From an uncultured Elusimicrobia bacterium (GTDB taxonomy: Bacteria; Elusimicrobiota; Elusimicrobia; Elusimicrobiales; UBA9959): 40,557 bases of DNA. The position numbers were made by a program, and so were the translations under genes. Of the stretch, positions 8,348 through 16,276 are shown piece by piece (the first letter of the stretch is position 1; each line of letters starts with the position of its first letter). The DNA lies in contig CAIRNJ010000056.1 in assembly GCA_903879915.1 (NCBI GenBank), positions 1-40,557 of the forward strand, given 5' to 3'. A model generated the notes under the pieces. The model saw nothing but the letters and a program-made list of their open reading frames with translations, made no database searches and had not been told where the DNA came from.

Positions 8348-8422
8348 AAGGGCCGGGGCTCCCGTTCCGGCCGGCCTGCGGGCGCGATGAATGATGCCTT
8401 GTACATTTTCCTCCGTAACCGG

Positions 8423-9175
8423 TCAGCTGCGTTCCCGCAGGTTACAGTCGATATCCTCGTCCAGCTTCATAGCCGCCAGCTGCGGCCCCACCTCGTTGTT
8501 AATGCGCAGCAGCAGAAAAGCCGTCACCCCCGGCACGTAACTTTCCGTCAGGAACCAGCCGGGCACGGCTATAAAGAAAATGAACGGCAGCACGCTCACC
8601 TGGCCGGCCACGTACCAGCAGAACGGGAAAAAAGCGGCCTGGTAGGAATACTTATGCTTCGGCCGGGTCAGGAAATAGAACGCCCCCAGACAGAACTGCA
8701 GCGCGAAAGGCACCAGGCCCAGGTTGAGCTTCCCCATCACCAGCAGCAGCTGTTCGCGGAAGCCGGCCAGGCCGTACGTGTAGGAGTTGAACAGCACCAC
8801 AGGGAAAAAAAGGCCTGCGAACACCCACTGAAAAAGTTCGTGGAAGTCCTCCTTCTTGCGGCGCCGGTCTTTTTTAGCGTCGCACAGGATATGAAAGGCT
8901 ATCCTCGGCACGTACAGCGTCATGTAAAGACCGATCTCGAAGAAATAAAATACGGCGATATCCGCCAGCGTCAGGCGGCCCGCCAGGTAGAAGGCCAGCA
9001 GGTAGGCGTTGAACAGGATGCCGCAGAGCACCTGCGGCGAGAGCAGCGCGGGCAGCAGCCGCGGCATATTGGGCGAAAGCGCTATTAGGCTGCCGCCGAA
9101 CATGGTTTTGTCGTCCTCGATATTCCTGGTGCCGAGAGAGCTCGCATCGCTTCCGAATTTCAGCATGTTCGCCAT
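8423..9175 (-). CDS. Hypothetical multi-pass membrane protein
   Basis: About 250 residues with five to six membrane segments, among them LTLADIAVFYFFEIGLYMTL and VSVLPFIFFIAVPGWFL, separated by a strongly basic loop (DAKKDRRRKKED). The glutamate inside a membrane segment (YFFEIGLY) slightly resembles DUF6498-type proteins, but I am not sure of that. The ATG at 9175 (MANMLKF) is the first ATG; an in-frame TTG lies at 9181. The start region abuts a fragment of the GGGGACG repeat (9178-9192), and no convincing ribosome site is visible. Confidence 0.65.
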   Translation of the reverse strand: MANMLKFGSDASSLGTRNIEDDKTMFGGSLIALSPNMPRLLPALLSPQVLCGILFNAYLLAFYLAGRLTLADIAVFYFFEIGLYMTLYVPRIAFHILCDAKKDRRRKKEDFHELFQWVFAGLFFPVVLFNSYTYGLAGFREQLLLVMGKLNLGLVPFALQFCLGAFYFLTRPKHKYSYQAAFFPFCWYVAGQVSVLPFIFFIAVPGWFLTESYVPGVTAFLLLRINNEVGPQLAAMKLDEDIDCNLRERS

Positions 9176-9177
9176 GA

Positions 9178-9192
9178 TCAAATACGTCCCCC
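9178..9192 (-). repeat. GGGGACG repeat fragment
   Basis: On the minus strand GGGGGACGTATTTGA, matching the outer arm of the 6277-6359 repeat. It begins seven bases past the stop of the PhzF gene and abuts the start of the next gene. Confidence 0.7.
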
Positions 9193-9198
9193 GCCCCG

Positions 9199-9978
9199 TC
9201 AGGCCAGCTCGCCCCTGAATACCGTCACGGCCGCGCCCGTTATCTTCACGCGCCCGCCGGCCAGCTTTACTCTCAGCGAGCCGCCCCGGGCCGAAGCCTG
9301 GTAAGCGTTGAATTCGGTCTTGCCAAGCTTCGCCTGCCAGTAATACGCCAGGGCGCAGTGCGCGGAGCCGGTTACCGGGTCCTCGTTCAGGCCCTCCGCC
9401 GGGGCGAAGACCCTGGAGACGAAATCATATTCCCCGTCCGCGCGCGCGGTAACAGTGATGTCGTCCATGGGCAGGGCCTTAAGTTTGGCGAAATCCGGCG
9501 CCAGGGCGCGCACCCCGGCCTCCGAAAGTTCCGCCACGTAATGCCGGCCGCTGCGGGCGAGCTCTTCGGGCTCCGCGCCCAGCGCGGCCGCCAGCCCCGC
9601 CGGCGCCTCGGCTTTTTCCAGCGTGATCAGCGGCAGGTCCAGCTCAATGCCGCCGTTCTTTTTCAGCGCGGACAGCGGGCCGCTTTTCGTATAAAAGCGG
9701 ACGGTAAAATCGTCCGGCATGCCGTTCTCGTAGATCACGTGCGCGCTGGCCAGCGTGGCGTGGCCGCACAGGTCAACTTCCACCGCCGGGGTGAACCAGC
9801 GCAGGCGCCAGCCGTCCTTTTCAGGAACAAGAAAGGCGGTCTCGGAAAGGTTCATTTCCCGGGCCACCGCCAGCAGCCACGCCTCGTCCGGCATCGTCTT
9901 AAGAAAAACCACGGCGGCGGGGTTGCCCGCGAAAGGCTTATCGGTAAAAGCGTCCACCTGGAATATCGGTATGCCCAT
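9199..9978 (-). CDS. PhzF-family isomerase/epimerase
   Basis: 259 residues, typical PhzF length. Conserved blocks are visible: FQVDAFTDKPFAGNPAAVV at the N-terminus, the catalytic-glutamate block NLSETAFLV, LCGHATLAS, and EDPVTGSAHC in the second half. The family has two diaminopimelate-epimerase-like lobes and catalyses isomerisations on small acids; outside phenazine clusters the substrate is usually unknown, and no phenazine genes are seen here. The ATG at 9978 follows TG-T-TATACT by six bases with no Shine-Dalgarno, so translation is probably leaderless. Confidence 0.92.
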   Translation of the reverse strand: MGIPIFQVDAFTDKPFAGNPAAVVFLKTMPDEAWLLAVAREMNLSETAFLVPEKDGWRLRWFTPAVEVDLCGHATLASAHVIYENGMPDDFTVRFYTKSGPLSALKKNGGIELDLPLITLEKAEAPAGLAAALGAEPEELARSGRHYVAELSEAGVRALAPDFAKLKALPMDDITVTARADGEYDFVSRVFAPAEGLNEDPVTGSAHCALAYYWQAKLGKTEFNAYQASARGGSLRVKLAGGRVKITGAAVTVFRGELA

Positions 9979-9984
9979 AAAAAA

Positions 9985-9993
9985 AGTATAACA
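9985..9993 (-). promoter_or_regulatory. Extended -10, probable leaderless promoter
   Basis: TGTTATACT on the minus strand, then six T residues, then the PhzF ATG at 9978. The GGGGACG fragment at the end of the upstream gene (9997-10003) lies immediately before it. Confidence 0.6.
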
Positions 9994-10002
9994 AAACGTC
10001 CC

Positions 10003-10590
10003 CTACTCCACTATCCAGATCTTTTTGCAGGCCGGGCAGATGATCTCGGTGGCTTTTTCTTTCTTTGCCGGAAGCACGTGCAGCCTGGCGGGACACAACC
10101 TTTCTTCGCCCGCCAGCGCTTTAAGTTCGCCGGAACAGGAAGTGCAGCTGCCGGCGCGGGAAACGGACGGGAGAAGGCAGCCGGGGCAGTACGCCAGGGC
10201 GTCCGGGAAGGCTTCCTTCGCTTCAGGCACAGTTTCGTCCTTGCCGATAAAGTTTATTTCGTACCCGCAGTCCGGGCAGCGGGTCCATTCCTCCGAAGGC
10301 AGGTTGAACTTGTGGCCGCAGTTGGGGCAGACCAAAGCGGCACCTGCATCGGGCGCGGGCAGGCCGGCAACGGCCCGGGCAAGAATGGCCCGGGCCTGTT
10401 CAGCCTGCGTATGAGGGACCACCAGCCGTATCTCCACTGCGAAATAGCCGCCGTAACCGGCGGTATTATTGCTTGCGGCGTCCAGCATCACGCACATGAG
10501 GCCGGAGGAATCCAGCAAAGACTTCATAAGCGCGGCTTGGGAATAATGCCCGGTCGTATACACCACCACGGGCTCTGTTTCATCTTTCAT
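10003..10590 (-). CDS. DUF2007 protein with C-terminal zinc ribbons
   Basis: 195 residues. Residues ~5-70 resemble DUF2007, a small alpha/beta domain (VVVYTTGHYSQAALMKSLLD). The rest holds several CxxC pairs that look like zinc ribbons: CPNCGHKF with CPDCGYE, CPGC with CTSC, and a closing CPACKK. DUF2007 proteins are described only as putative signal-transducing; zinc binding is inferred from the cysteine pattern. The start has AAAGGAA close upstream. It follows the GNAT gene by 14 bases, so the two are likely one operon. Its TAG stop overlaps the first G of a GGGGACG repeat fragment. Confidence 0.78.
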   Translation of the reverse strand: MKDETEPVVVYTTGHYSQAALMKSLLDSSGLMCVMLDAASNNTAGYGGYFAVEIRLVVPHTQAEQARAILARAVAGLPAPDAGAALVCPNCGHKFNLPSEEWTRCPDCGYEINFIGKDETVPEAKEAFPDALAYCPGCLLPSVSRAGSCTSCSGELKALAGEERLCPARLHVLPAKKEKATEIICPACKKIWIVE

Positions 10591-10604
10591 AAGTTCCTTT
10601 TCCG

Positions 10605-11141
10605 TCAGGTCACCTCGTGGAACGCCGGCGGGTAGATAATTTCTCCCTGCGCTCCGTTCAAGGCGCCCGGCGCCAGTTCCAGCGCCATGAATACCTCGGG
10701 CGGGGCTTCGAACGGCAGCTTAAGGCCTTTTTCTCCGGCTTTCACGAAGCCGAAACGCGGGTAATATTCGGGGTGGCCTACCACCACCACTATTTTATGC
10801 CCGGCTTTGCCGCACTCTTCCAGGCCGCGCTTCACGAGCGCGGTCCCTATTCCCTGGTTCTGGAATTCCGGCAGCACGGCCATCGGCGCCAGCGCCAGGG
10901 CCGGCGCCGGGCCGTTCAGGCCCTTGATGCTGACAGGACTGAAAAGGATATGCCCGACCACTTGCCCGTCTTTTTCCGCCACCAGAGAAAAAGCCGCGAT
11001 AAAACTGTCAGACTCGCGCAGGGCATCCACGAGCTTGGACTCGCTGTTCCCTTTGAACGCCCGCTTGTTCAGCTTGCGGATAGCGCGGATATCGTTCTGC
11101 GTTTCGGGGCGTATCGTAACCGGACTTTGAGTGTTTTCCAC
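10605..11141 (-). CDS. GNAT-family N-acetyltransferase (YhbS-like)
   Basis: 178 residues. A single acetyltransferase domain with strand-turn blocks VGHILFSPV and LAPMAVLPEFQNQGIG; the Q-N-Q-G-I-G-T loop binds the pyrophosphate of acetyl-CoA, followed by VVGHPEYYPRFGF, the block typical of YhbS-like members. Substrate unknown. The start is a GTG at 11141 with AAGGA about nine bases upstream; no in-frame ATG lies nearby. It is first in a likely operon with the DUF2007/zinc-ribbon gene. Confidence 0.88.
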   Translation of the reverse strand: MENTQSPVTIRPETQNDIRAIRKLNKRAFKGNSESKLVDALRESDSFIAAFSLVAEKDGQVVGHILFSPVSIKGLNGPAPALALAPMAVLPEFQNQGIGTALVKRGLEECGKAGHKIVVVVGHPEYYPRFGFVKAGEKGLKLPFEAPPEVFMALELAPGALNGAQGEIIYPPAFHEVT

Positions 11142-11219
11142 AATAACAATTCCTTATTCCTGGCGCGCAGGGCGGCTTCGCCTATATCTTACTTTATTGA
11201 CGGTCCCCTGCCCGGCGCC

Positions 11220-11990
11220 TCAGTTCCAGAGTATCACCGCGTCCATCGGCCCGTAATTCCTGCCGTCGCTCAGGCCGGTCTTGCCCTTTTTTTCCCAGGC
11301 GGCGTTCTCGGCCTTAATGAACCCATCTAAATCCCCCAGGGTCACGGCTCCATGCGCACCGCCGTATTTCAGGTTCAATAGTTTCCAAAGGTAAGGGCCG
11401 AAGCCCACCTCGCCGATAGTCTTCGTGCCGCTCTCCTCGCCGCTCGTAGCTATGGCGAACCCGGGCCGCGGCGTTTCGCTCCATTCTTCGTCCGGATCGG
11501 AGAAAAGCCCCGAATAGCAGGCGCTTACAAGCAACACCTTGAACCCGGCGCCGGAACGCCGCATATAGCCGAAAAGCTCGTCCGGGGAGATAGACTTCTC
11601 GTCGGCGGCCATTATTCCCGAATAATCCCCGTGCCCGCCGTAATAGATCACCAGTACGTCTTTAGGCCCCAGGCGCAGGCCGGTAATGGCCGCCATTATC
11701 CGCCGCTTCGTGGCCTCCGCGCCTTTCAGCGCCGCAACGCGGCCCTTCCGGAAACATTTCCATTTTTTAAGGAACCCCGCCAGTTTATCGGCGTACGGGA
11801 CATGGCAGGTGGAACCGGAACCTTTTACTACCTTACGGTCGACTCCTATGATCAGCGCATGATAGGTGAAATCGCCGTAATTCGAAGGGTTCGGATAAAA
11901 TGATCCGGCGCCGGCCGCCGGAGCCGCGCCCGCGGCCGCCGGCAGCAGCCAGCCCGCGCAGAAACAGATGGACAGCAACATCTTACGCAT
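11220..11990 (-). CDS. Secreted caspase-like (peptidase C14) protein
   Basis: 256 residues. A signal peptide (MLLSICFCAGWLLPAAAGA) precedes a caspase-fold domain. The catalytic dyad is visible: His120 in VIYYGGHGDYSG and Cys158 in VLLVSACYSGLF. The first strand reads HALIIGVD. This is the layout of bacterial metacaspase-like and orthocaspase proteins, which cleave after basic residues or act in stress responses; export is the less common arrangement. AAGGAGG lies five bases before the ATG. It follows the alpha/beta hydrolase gene by 42 bases and may share its transcript. Target unknown. Confidence 0.82.
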   Translation of the reverse strand: MRKMLLSICFCAGWLLPAAAGAAPAAGAGSFYPNPSNYGDFTYHALIIGVDRKVVKGSGSTCHVPYADKLAGFLKKWKCFRKGRVAALKGAEATKRRIMAAITGLRLGPKDVLVIYYGGHGDYSGIMAADEKSISPDELFGYMRRSGAGFKVLLVSACYSGLFSDPDEEWSETPRPGFAIATSGEESGTKTIGEVGFGPYLWKLLNLKYGGAHGAVTLGDLDGFIKAENAAWEKKGKTGLSDGRNYGPMDAVILWN

Positions 11991-12032
11991 GATCCTCCTT
12001 ATCGGTACCGCCGCCGGCGACCAGTTGATCGG

Positions 12033-12887
12033 TCAAAGCGAACGCGTCAGGAACGCCAGCACCGGGGCGGCCCGGTTCCGGATAACGTGCGGCGAATCCG
12101 GCCGGTAGTCTATCTCTACGGCCGGCAGAAGGCTTTCAAGCCGGCGCCGCGCCGTAACGGAGTCCACAAGCACGTCCTTGCCGCCGAGTATGGCGAAGAC
12201 CGGCATGGTCAGCCGTTTCAGGGCCGCGTCGGTGAACTTCGGCAGGTTTTCCATGCGCGGCCTGCAATGCCTGGCTATCAGCGCTATGAATTCGAAAAAT
12301 TCGCGCGCGGCTTCCGACCCGGCCGGCCGGGCTTTGCCGTATATCAGCTCTCCCGCCTTGCGCGCGCCCCACGGCCCGAGCAGCAGCAAAGGCATAACGG
12401 TGTACAGGAATTTCAGCTGGCTGCTCAGCCCGCCAGGAACTATCAGGGCCAGCCGTTCCACGGCCCCGGGCCGGCGCGTTGCATGAGCCAGAGCTAGCCA
12501 GCCGCCCAGCGATTCCCCCACTATGGAAACCCGCTCAAGGCCGAGCCCTTTCAGCACGTCCTCCAGCCAGTCCGCATAGACTTCGATATCGAGCGGCGGG
12601 CGCGAAGGCGCGCTGAGCCCCGGCTCGCCGATAACGTCCACTATGTACAAACGGAAATATCCGGCCCAGAGCGGCGCGTCGAACTTCCACATGACGGCGT
12701 TGCCCAGCGCCCCGTGGAGCAGCAGCAGCGGCGGCGCGGCCTCCGGCCCGCACACCAGCACGAAGGTCTCGCCCTGGCGCGTAGCCACCCGCCTGCGCTC
12801 GCTCTTTACCGGCCAGCTGTCCAGCGCTCCGAGATAGCGCGCCAGCACTTCCTTCCGGCCGGCCTCCGACTTAAAGATATCCGCCAT
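12033..12887 (-). CDS. Alpha/beta-fold hydrolase
   Basis: 284 residues. A typical single-domain alpha/beta hydrolase: oxyanion-hole block LLLLHGALGNAVMW, nucleophile elbow VGESLGGWLA (Ser), acid in ILGGKDVLV (Asp) and catalytic His in DSPHVI. The family includes esterases, lipases and C-C bond hydrolases, and the substrate cannot be predicted. The ATG at 12887 lies nine bases after TGGTAGAAT (12897-12905), so the transcript has almost no leader, although AGGA overlaps the promoter end. It is divergent from pilT and followed by the caspase-like gene. Confidence 0.88.
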   Translation of the reverse strand: MADIFKSEAGRKEVLARYLGALDSWPVKSERRRVATRQGETFVLVCGPEAAPPLLLLHGALGNAVMWKFDAPLWAGYFRLYIVDVIGEPGLSAPSRPPLDIEVYADWLEDVLKGLGLERVSIVGESLGGWLALAHATRRPGAVERLALIVPGGLSSQLKFLYTVMPLLLLGPWGARKAGELIYGKARPAGSEAAREFFEFIALIARHCRPRMENLPKFTDAALKRLTMPVFAILGGKDVLVDSVTARRRLESLLPAVEIDYRPDSPHVIRNRAAPVLAFLTRSL

Positions 12888-12896
12888 ATTATTCCT

Positions 12897-12905
12897 ATTC
12901 TACCA
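12897..12905 (-). promoter_or_regulatory. Extended -10 (TGGTAGAAT) before the hydrolase gene
   Basis: The TAGAAT box (12897-12902) ends nine bases before the ATG at 12887. It is joined to a CCGCCGGG-type hairpin (12915-12936), although no gene ends here. Confidence 0.6.
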
Positions 12906-12914
12906 AAACAGGAC

Positions 12915-12936
12915 CGCCGGGCTTCTCTGCCCGGCG
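12915..12936. repeat. CCGCCGGG-type hairpin in a divergent promoter region
   Basis: Stem CGCCGGG (12915-12921) with CCCGGCG (12930-12936). It lies between two outward-facing genes, so it cannot serve either as a terminator. It matches the hairpin family found elsewhere after genes. Confidence 0.75.
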
Positions 12937-12937
12937 T

Positions 12938-12966
12938 TTGATTTGAGCGGTGAGAAGTAGTATTCT
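12938..12966 (+). promoter_or_regulatory. Sigma70-type leaderless promoter of pilT
   Basis: TTGATT (12938-12943), a 17-base spacer, then TATTCT (12961-12966), then six bases to the ATG at 12973. There is no Shine-Dalgarno. Both boxes and the spacing are near-canonical. Confidence 0.7.
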
Positions 12967-12972
12967 TTCCGC

Positions 12973-14043
12973 ATGGCTACAATGGGATACGATCTGTCCG
13001 CTCTGCTTCTGAACGTGGCGTCGTGCGGAGGCTCGGACGTGCACCTTATGCACGGCCTGCCGCCGGTGGCGCGTATCGCGGGCGCTATCAGGGCGCTGCC
13101 TTACCCTCCGCTCCACTCCGATGTGATCATGGAGCTGCTGAACCCTTACATAACCGAGATCCAGATGGGGATCTTTAAGAAGGAAAACCGCGTCAACTGC
13201 GGCCACACCATCGGCGAAGGCCGCTACCGCTTCAACATCTACATGTCTCTGGGCACGGTCGGCGCCTCCATCCGCATCCTCCCCCAGAAAACCTACCCCC
13301 TCGCGGCCCTGGGGCTGCCGCCCATAGTCGGCACGCTGGCCTACCGGAAGTCCGGCATCGTCTTCGTTACCGGCGCCACCGGCAGCGGCAAGAGCACTAC
13401 CATGGCGGCCATGCTGGACTGCATCAACCAGGACGGTCGGCCCAGCAAGATCATTACCGTAGAAGATCCCGTGGAGACCATCTTCAGGCCCTGCCATTCC
13501 GTCTTCGTGCAGCGCGAGGTGGGCGTGGACACCCCGTCCTTCGCCATGGGCATCATGGATTCCATCCGGCAGGACCCCGACGTGCTTTGCATCGGCGAAT
13601 TGCGGGACGAAAAATCCATCTACGCGGCCATGGTAGCGGCCGAGACCGGGCACCTGGTGCTGACCACCCTGCACACCCGCGACGCCTCCACTACCGCCCA
13701 GCGCCTCGTATCGGCCGTACCCGCGGCCGACCAGGAGATCCTGCGCGACCAGCTGGCCTCCACGCTGGAAGCGGTAATCTCCCAGGAACTATTGCCGCGG
13801 GCCGACGGCAAGGGCGTGGTGGTAGCCTGCGAGATCCTGGTGAGCACGCCGGCGGTGCGCCAGATGATACGCGAGAACAAGCTGGATTCCATCAACGACG
13901 CCATCCAGGCCGGGATGAAGTACGGGATGATCACGAAAGATATGGCCATCAAAAACCTTTTCACCAAAGGGGCCATAACCAAAGAAGTGGCGCTGGAGCA
14001 CATGCGCCATCCGGAGGCCTTAGGTTCGGCGTATTCAGGCTAG
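12973..14043 (+). CDS. pilT: PilT-type twitching motility ATPase
   Basis: 356 residues, usual PilT/PilU length. An N-terminal PAS-like domain (GGSDVHLMHGLPPVARIAG) precedes a RecA-like ATPase with Walker A GATGSGKST (134-142), the Asp box around ITVEDPVE, Walker B with Glu209 in VLCIGELRD, and the His box TGHLVLTTLHT (225-235). PilT hexamers retract type IV pili at the inner membrane. The canonical GEMRD reads GELRD here. No other pilus genes are nearby, so PilT versus PilU cannot be decided. The start is supported by a promoter ending six bases upstream; a terminator follows at 14059-14090. Confidence 0.9.
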   Translation: MATMGYDLSALLLNVASCGGSDVHLMHGLPPVARIAGAIRALPYPPLHSDVIMELLNPYITEIQMGIFKKENRVNCGHTIGEGRYRFNIYMSLGTVGASIRILPQKTYPLAALGLPPIVGTLAYRKSGIVFVTGATGSGKSTTMAAMLDCINQDGRPSKIITVEDPVETIFRPCHSVFVQREVGVDTPSFAMGIMDSIRQDPDVLCIGELRDEKSIYAAMVAAETGHLVLTTLHTRDASTTAQRLVSAVPAADQEILRDQLASTLEAVISQELLPRADGKGVVVACEILVSTPAVRQMIRENKLDSINDAIQAGMKYGMITKDMAIKNLFTKGAITKEVALEHMRHPEALGSAYSG

Positions 14044-14058
14044 GCTTCTATCGCGAAT

Positions 14059-14090
14059 AAAAAACCGCCGGGCTCTCCCGGCGGTTTTTT
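14059..14090. terminator. Bidirectional terminator after pilT
   Basis: Stem CCGCCGGG (14065-14072) with CCCGGCGG (14077-14084), loop CTCT, flanked by AAAAAA and TTTTTT. It separates pilT from the convergent receiver gene. Confidence 0.92.
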
Positions 14091-14112
14091 ATTTGCTCCG
14101 GACCCTGTTCCG

Positions 14113-14499
14113 TCAAGGCCGCCCGCCGCGGCTTTCCACGGCAGCCAGTATTTTTTTGTTCAGCGCGGAGAGGGAGATGGTCTTATCCAGGAAGTCGAGG
14201 CAGTTGGGTTCCTGCTTGAACACCGCGCCCATTTCAGTATCGAAGGCGGAGCCGGTAATGATGAAGACCGGGATATGCCTGGTCTCTTCCTCCGCGCTCA
14301 GCTCTTTCAGGGCCTCAAGGCCGCCCATATCCGGCATCATCACGTCCATCAGTATCAGGTCAGGCTTCGCCGCGAGCGCCATTTCAACTCCCTCGCGGCC
14401 ATTGTCGGCGTTCACCACCTTGTGCCCCATCATCATCAAATAATCGAAAACCACGCCTTTGAACTCAGCGCTGTCGTCGATAACCAGTATTGTGGCCAT
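14113..14499 (-). CDS. Stand-alone response-regulator receiver protein
   Basis: 128 residues, one CheY-like domain only. Acidic pair in ILVIDDS, phospho-acceptor in LILMDVMMPDMGG, Thr in FIITGSA and Lys in FLDKTIS. The ATG at 14499 (MATILVIDD) has GGGAGAG about eight bases upstream; the longer reading from 14535 overlaps the zinc-ribbon gene. It lies 23 bases downstream of that gene and is probably in the same operon. With no output domain it must act through a protein partner, possibly in motility given pilT next door, which is inference from position only. Confidence 0.9.
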   Translation of the reverse strand: MATILVIDDSAEFKGVVFDYLMMMGHKVVNADNGREGVEMALAAKPDLILMDVMMPDMGGLEALKELSAEEETRHIPVFIITGSAFDTEMGAVFKQEPNCLDFLDKTISLSALNKKILAAVESRGGRP

Positions 14500-14522
14500 A
14501 GTTGTCTCTCCCGCGCCGGGCG

Positions 14523-15110
14523 CTAGTCTATCCAATTCAGACCGAAAATTCCGCCGACAAAGAGCGCGACGCTGGCAACGGACAAACCCACGGACGGCGC
14601 ATACGCCACCGACCCCGCCGGGATAAAATAAAGGTAGAGCTCGAAACTTACGCCGATAAGCCCCAGTATAGCCGCGGCCGAGGAGAAGATCTTTATCAGC
14701 GCAGCTTTAACGTCCCGGGCCGGCGGCGCCACCGGGGCCGCGGCGGGCCTGTCCACCTTCACTTCGGCGGGTCCGCCGGAAAGGCCGAGCAGTTTTTTTA
14801 CGAGCTCCAGTTCGTGCGGGTCCAGCCAGACGCCTCCGCAGGACTGGCATTTATCCACCAGCAGGAGCGGGTTCACCAGGCCGCCGCGCTGCATCTTGTC
14901 CTGGCAGCGGGGGCAGACAAGGCCGTCGGCCCTGGGGTTAATAAGAGCAAGGTCCGCCGGGCTCCCGCCCTGCGATTGTTTAAGCAGGGCTTCAAGCTCG
15001 CCCTTGTCGAACCAGATCCCGGAGCAGCCCGGGCAGACGTCCAGCGGGATATTTCCCAGAGCGGGGGTTTCAACCAGCGCCTCGGAAGAACATTTGGGAC
15101 AATTGATCAT
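14523..15110 (-). CDS. TFIIB-type zinc-ribbon membrane protein
   Basis: 195 residues. Two zinc-ribbon units of the zf-TFIIB type: CPKCSSEA with CPGCSGIWFDKGELEAL (residues ~4-44), and CPRCQDKM with CQSCGGVWLDPHELELV (~66-107). A proline/alanine-rich linker and two hydrophobic segments (FSSAAAILGLIGVSFELYLY; VGLSVASVALFVGGIFGL) follow. The cysteines probably bind one zinc per unit; the membrane part suggests an anchored role. Function unknown. AGAGGAG lies about 17 bases upstream, rather far for a ribosome site. The receiver gene at 14113 follows. Confidence 0.85.
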   Translation of the reverse strand: MINCPKCSSEALVETPALGNIPLDVCPGCSGIWFDKGELEALLKQSQGGSPADLALINPRADGLVCPRCQDKMQRGGLVNPLLLVDKCQSCGGVWLDPHELELVKKLLGLSGGPAEVKVDRPAAAPVAPPARDVKAALIKIFSSAAAILGLIGVSFELYLYFIPAGSVAYAPSVGLSVASVALFVGGIFGLNWID

Positions 15111-15235
15111 ATAGTTCGCGCCAATCTCCTCTTTGAATTTTCAGCCCGGGCCTAACGGCCCGAAAGCCCGGCTACTGTATATTTTAACTTTTAATAAGCC
15201 CGCGGCGCGCACAGGGCCAGTTTTTAATTTTCACG

Positions 15236-15619
15236 TCATTCCTTCCCGCAGAAACGGGAGACGACCGCCGTGAGCGTTTCCACGCGCGAAGGCTTGTAAA
15301 GCACGTCCACCGCCCCGATAGCCGCGGCCTTCTCTTCCATGTCGGGCAGGCCGGTAATGATGGCCACGGGGATACCGGCGAGCGCGGGGTCGTTCTGCTG
15401 GACCTTCCGGAATTCCCAGCCGGTCATTTCCGGCATCATCAGGTCGAGCAGTATCAGCCTGGGCGGCCGGGAGGTGCTTCTGAGATAGGCCAGCGCTTCC
15501 CTGCCGTTGCCGGCGCAGGCCGTCCGGTAGCCCTGCCCGGCCAGGACGGAGCTGATCACGTCGCAGGTGGTCTTGTCGTCGTCCACCACAAGAACAGGTG
15601 CCGCTCCCGCTGCGCTCAT
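15236..15619 (-). CDS. Stand-alone response-regulator receiver protein
   Basis: 127 residues, receiver domain only. Acidic pair in VLVVDDDK, phospho-acceptor in LILLDLMMPEMTGWEF, Thr in AIITGLPD and Lys in VLYKPS. GGGAGGA lies about nine bases before the ATG. It starts 24 bases after the flavoprotein gene, so the two are likely co-transcribed from the promoter at 16232. It is the third receiver-only gene in the window; no kinase is adjacent. Confidence 0.9.
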   Translation of the reverse strand: MSAAGAAPVLVVDDDKTTCDVISSVLAGQGYRTACAGNGREALAYLRSTSRPPRLILLDLMMPEMTGWEFRKVQQNDPALAGIPVAIITGLPDMEEKAAAIGAVDVLYKPSRVETLTAVVSRFCGKE

Positions 15620-15643
15620 AGAATTATCCTCCCGCGTCTCCGC

Positions 15644-16195
15644 TCAAAGAGCCTTTCCGGCCGCTCTGGCATGGGCCAGCAGATCTTTGCGCTCTTTGAC
15701 CGCCGCGGGACTGTTGCCGGCTATCATCTTGATGGAGGCCGGCCGTTCGAACCCGTATAGCCCCAGCATCTTTTCCAAACCTTTTATCACCCCGTCGAAC
15801 ATGGCCGGGTCGGGGTTCCCCTGGCTGGTCACCACCACGGCTTTCTTGCCCGGCTTGAGAGTAACGCTGAAATCGGGCTTAAGAAAAGAGTAGAAGCGGT
15901 CCTGCATCAGCCTGAACTGCCCAGAGGGCTGGACGAAATAGATAGGCGTGCCGAAGACCACCGCGTCCGCCTCCGCCACGTCTTTCAGCAGCGGGGCAAG
16001 GTCGTCCTTCAGCCTGCAGGCGCCTTCATGGCTCTTGCAGTAGTTGCAGGCCTGACAGCCTTGGTACTGCATAACGTTAAGCTCGTATTTTTTCGTCTCG
16101 TGCCCGGCCTCTCCGGCCCCGGCCAGCACCGCCTGCACGAGCGTGTCCACATTACCGTTCTTGCGCGGGCTTCCGATTATACCTATAACTTTCAT
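15644..16195 (-). CDS. Flavodoxin-fold NAD(P)H-dependent FMN reductase / iron-sulfur flavoprotein-like
   Basis: 183 residues. The phosphate-binding loop GSPRKNGN near the N-terminus and FGTPIYFVQPSGQFR are hallmarks of the NADPH-dependent FMN reductase family. The cysteine cluster CQACNYCKSHEGAC (~49-62) matches the compact cysteine motif that binds a 4Fe-4S cluster in archaeal-type iron-sulfur flavoproteins. It likely moves electrons between a reduced donor and an unknown acceptor. GGAGG lies close to the ATG, and a strong extended -10 (TGGTATAAT, 16232-16240) lies upstream. Confidence 0.88.
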   Translation of the reverse strand: MKVIGIIGSPRKNGNVDTLVQAVLAGAGEAGHETKKYELNVMQYQGCQACNYCKSHEGACRLKDDLAPLLKDVAEADAVVFGTPIYFVQPSGQFRLMQDRFYSFLKPDFSVTLKPGKKAVVVTSQGNPDPAMFDGVIKGLEKMLGLYGFERPASIKMIAGNSPAAVKERKDLLAHARAAGKAL

Positions 16196-16231
16196 GATAG
16201 CCTCCTGGAGATCTTTGTGCGGCCTGCTAAA

Positions 16232-16240
16232 ATTATACCA
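16232..16240 (-). promoter_or_regulatory. Extended -10 promoter (TGGTATAAT)
   Basis: Consensus TATAAT with an upstream TG, 36 bases before the flavoprotein ATG at 16195. This transcript has a leader with a normal ribosome site. Confidence 0.7.
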
Positions 16241-16276
16241 TCGAAACCGCCGCGAAGCGCGGGCAGGGGGCGTTCC

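Noticed and set aside
9199-9978. Phenazine biosynthesis cluster suggested by a PhzF-family gene
   Set aside because: No other phz genes are nearby; PhzF-family proteins are common outside phenazine clusters.
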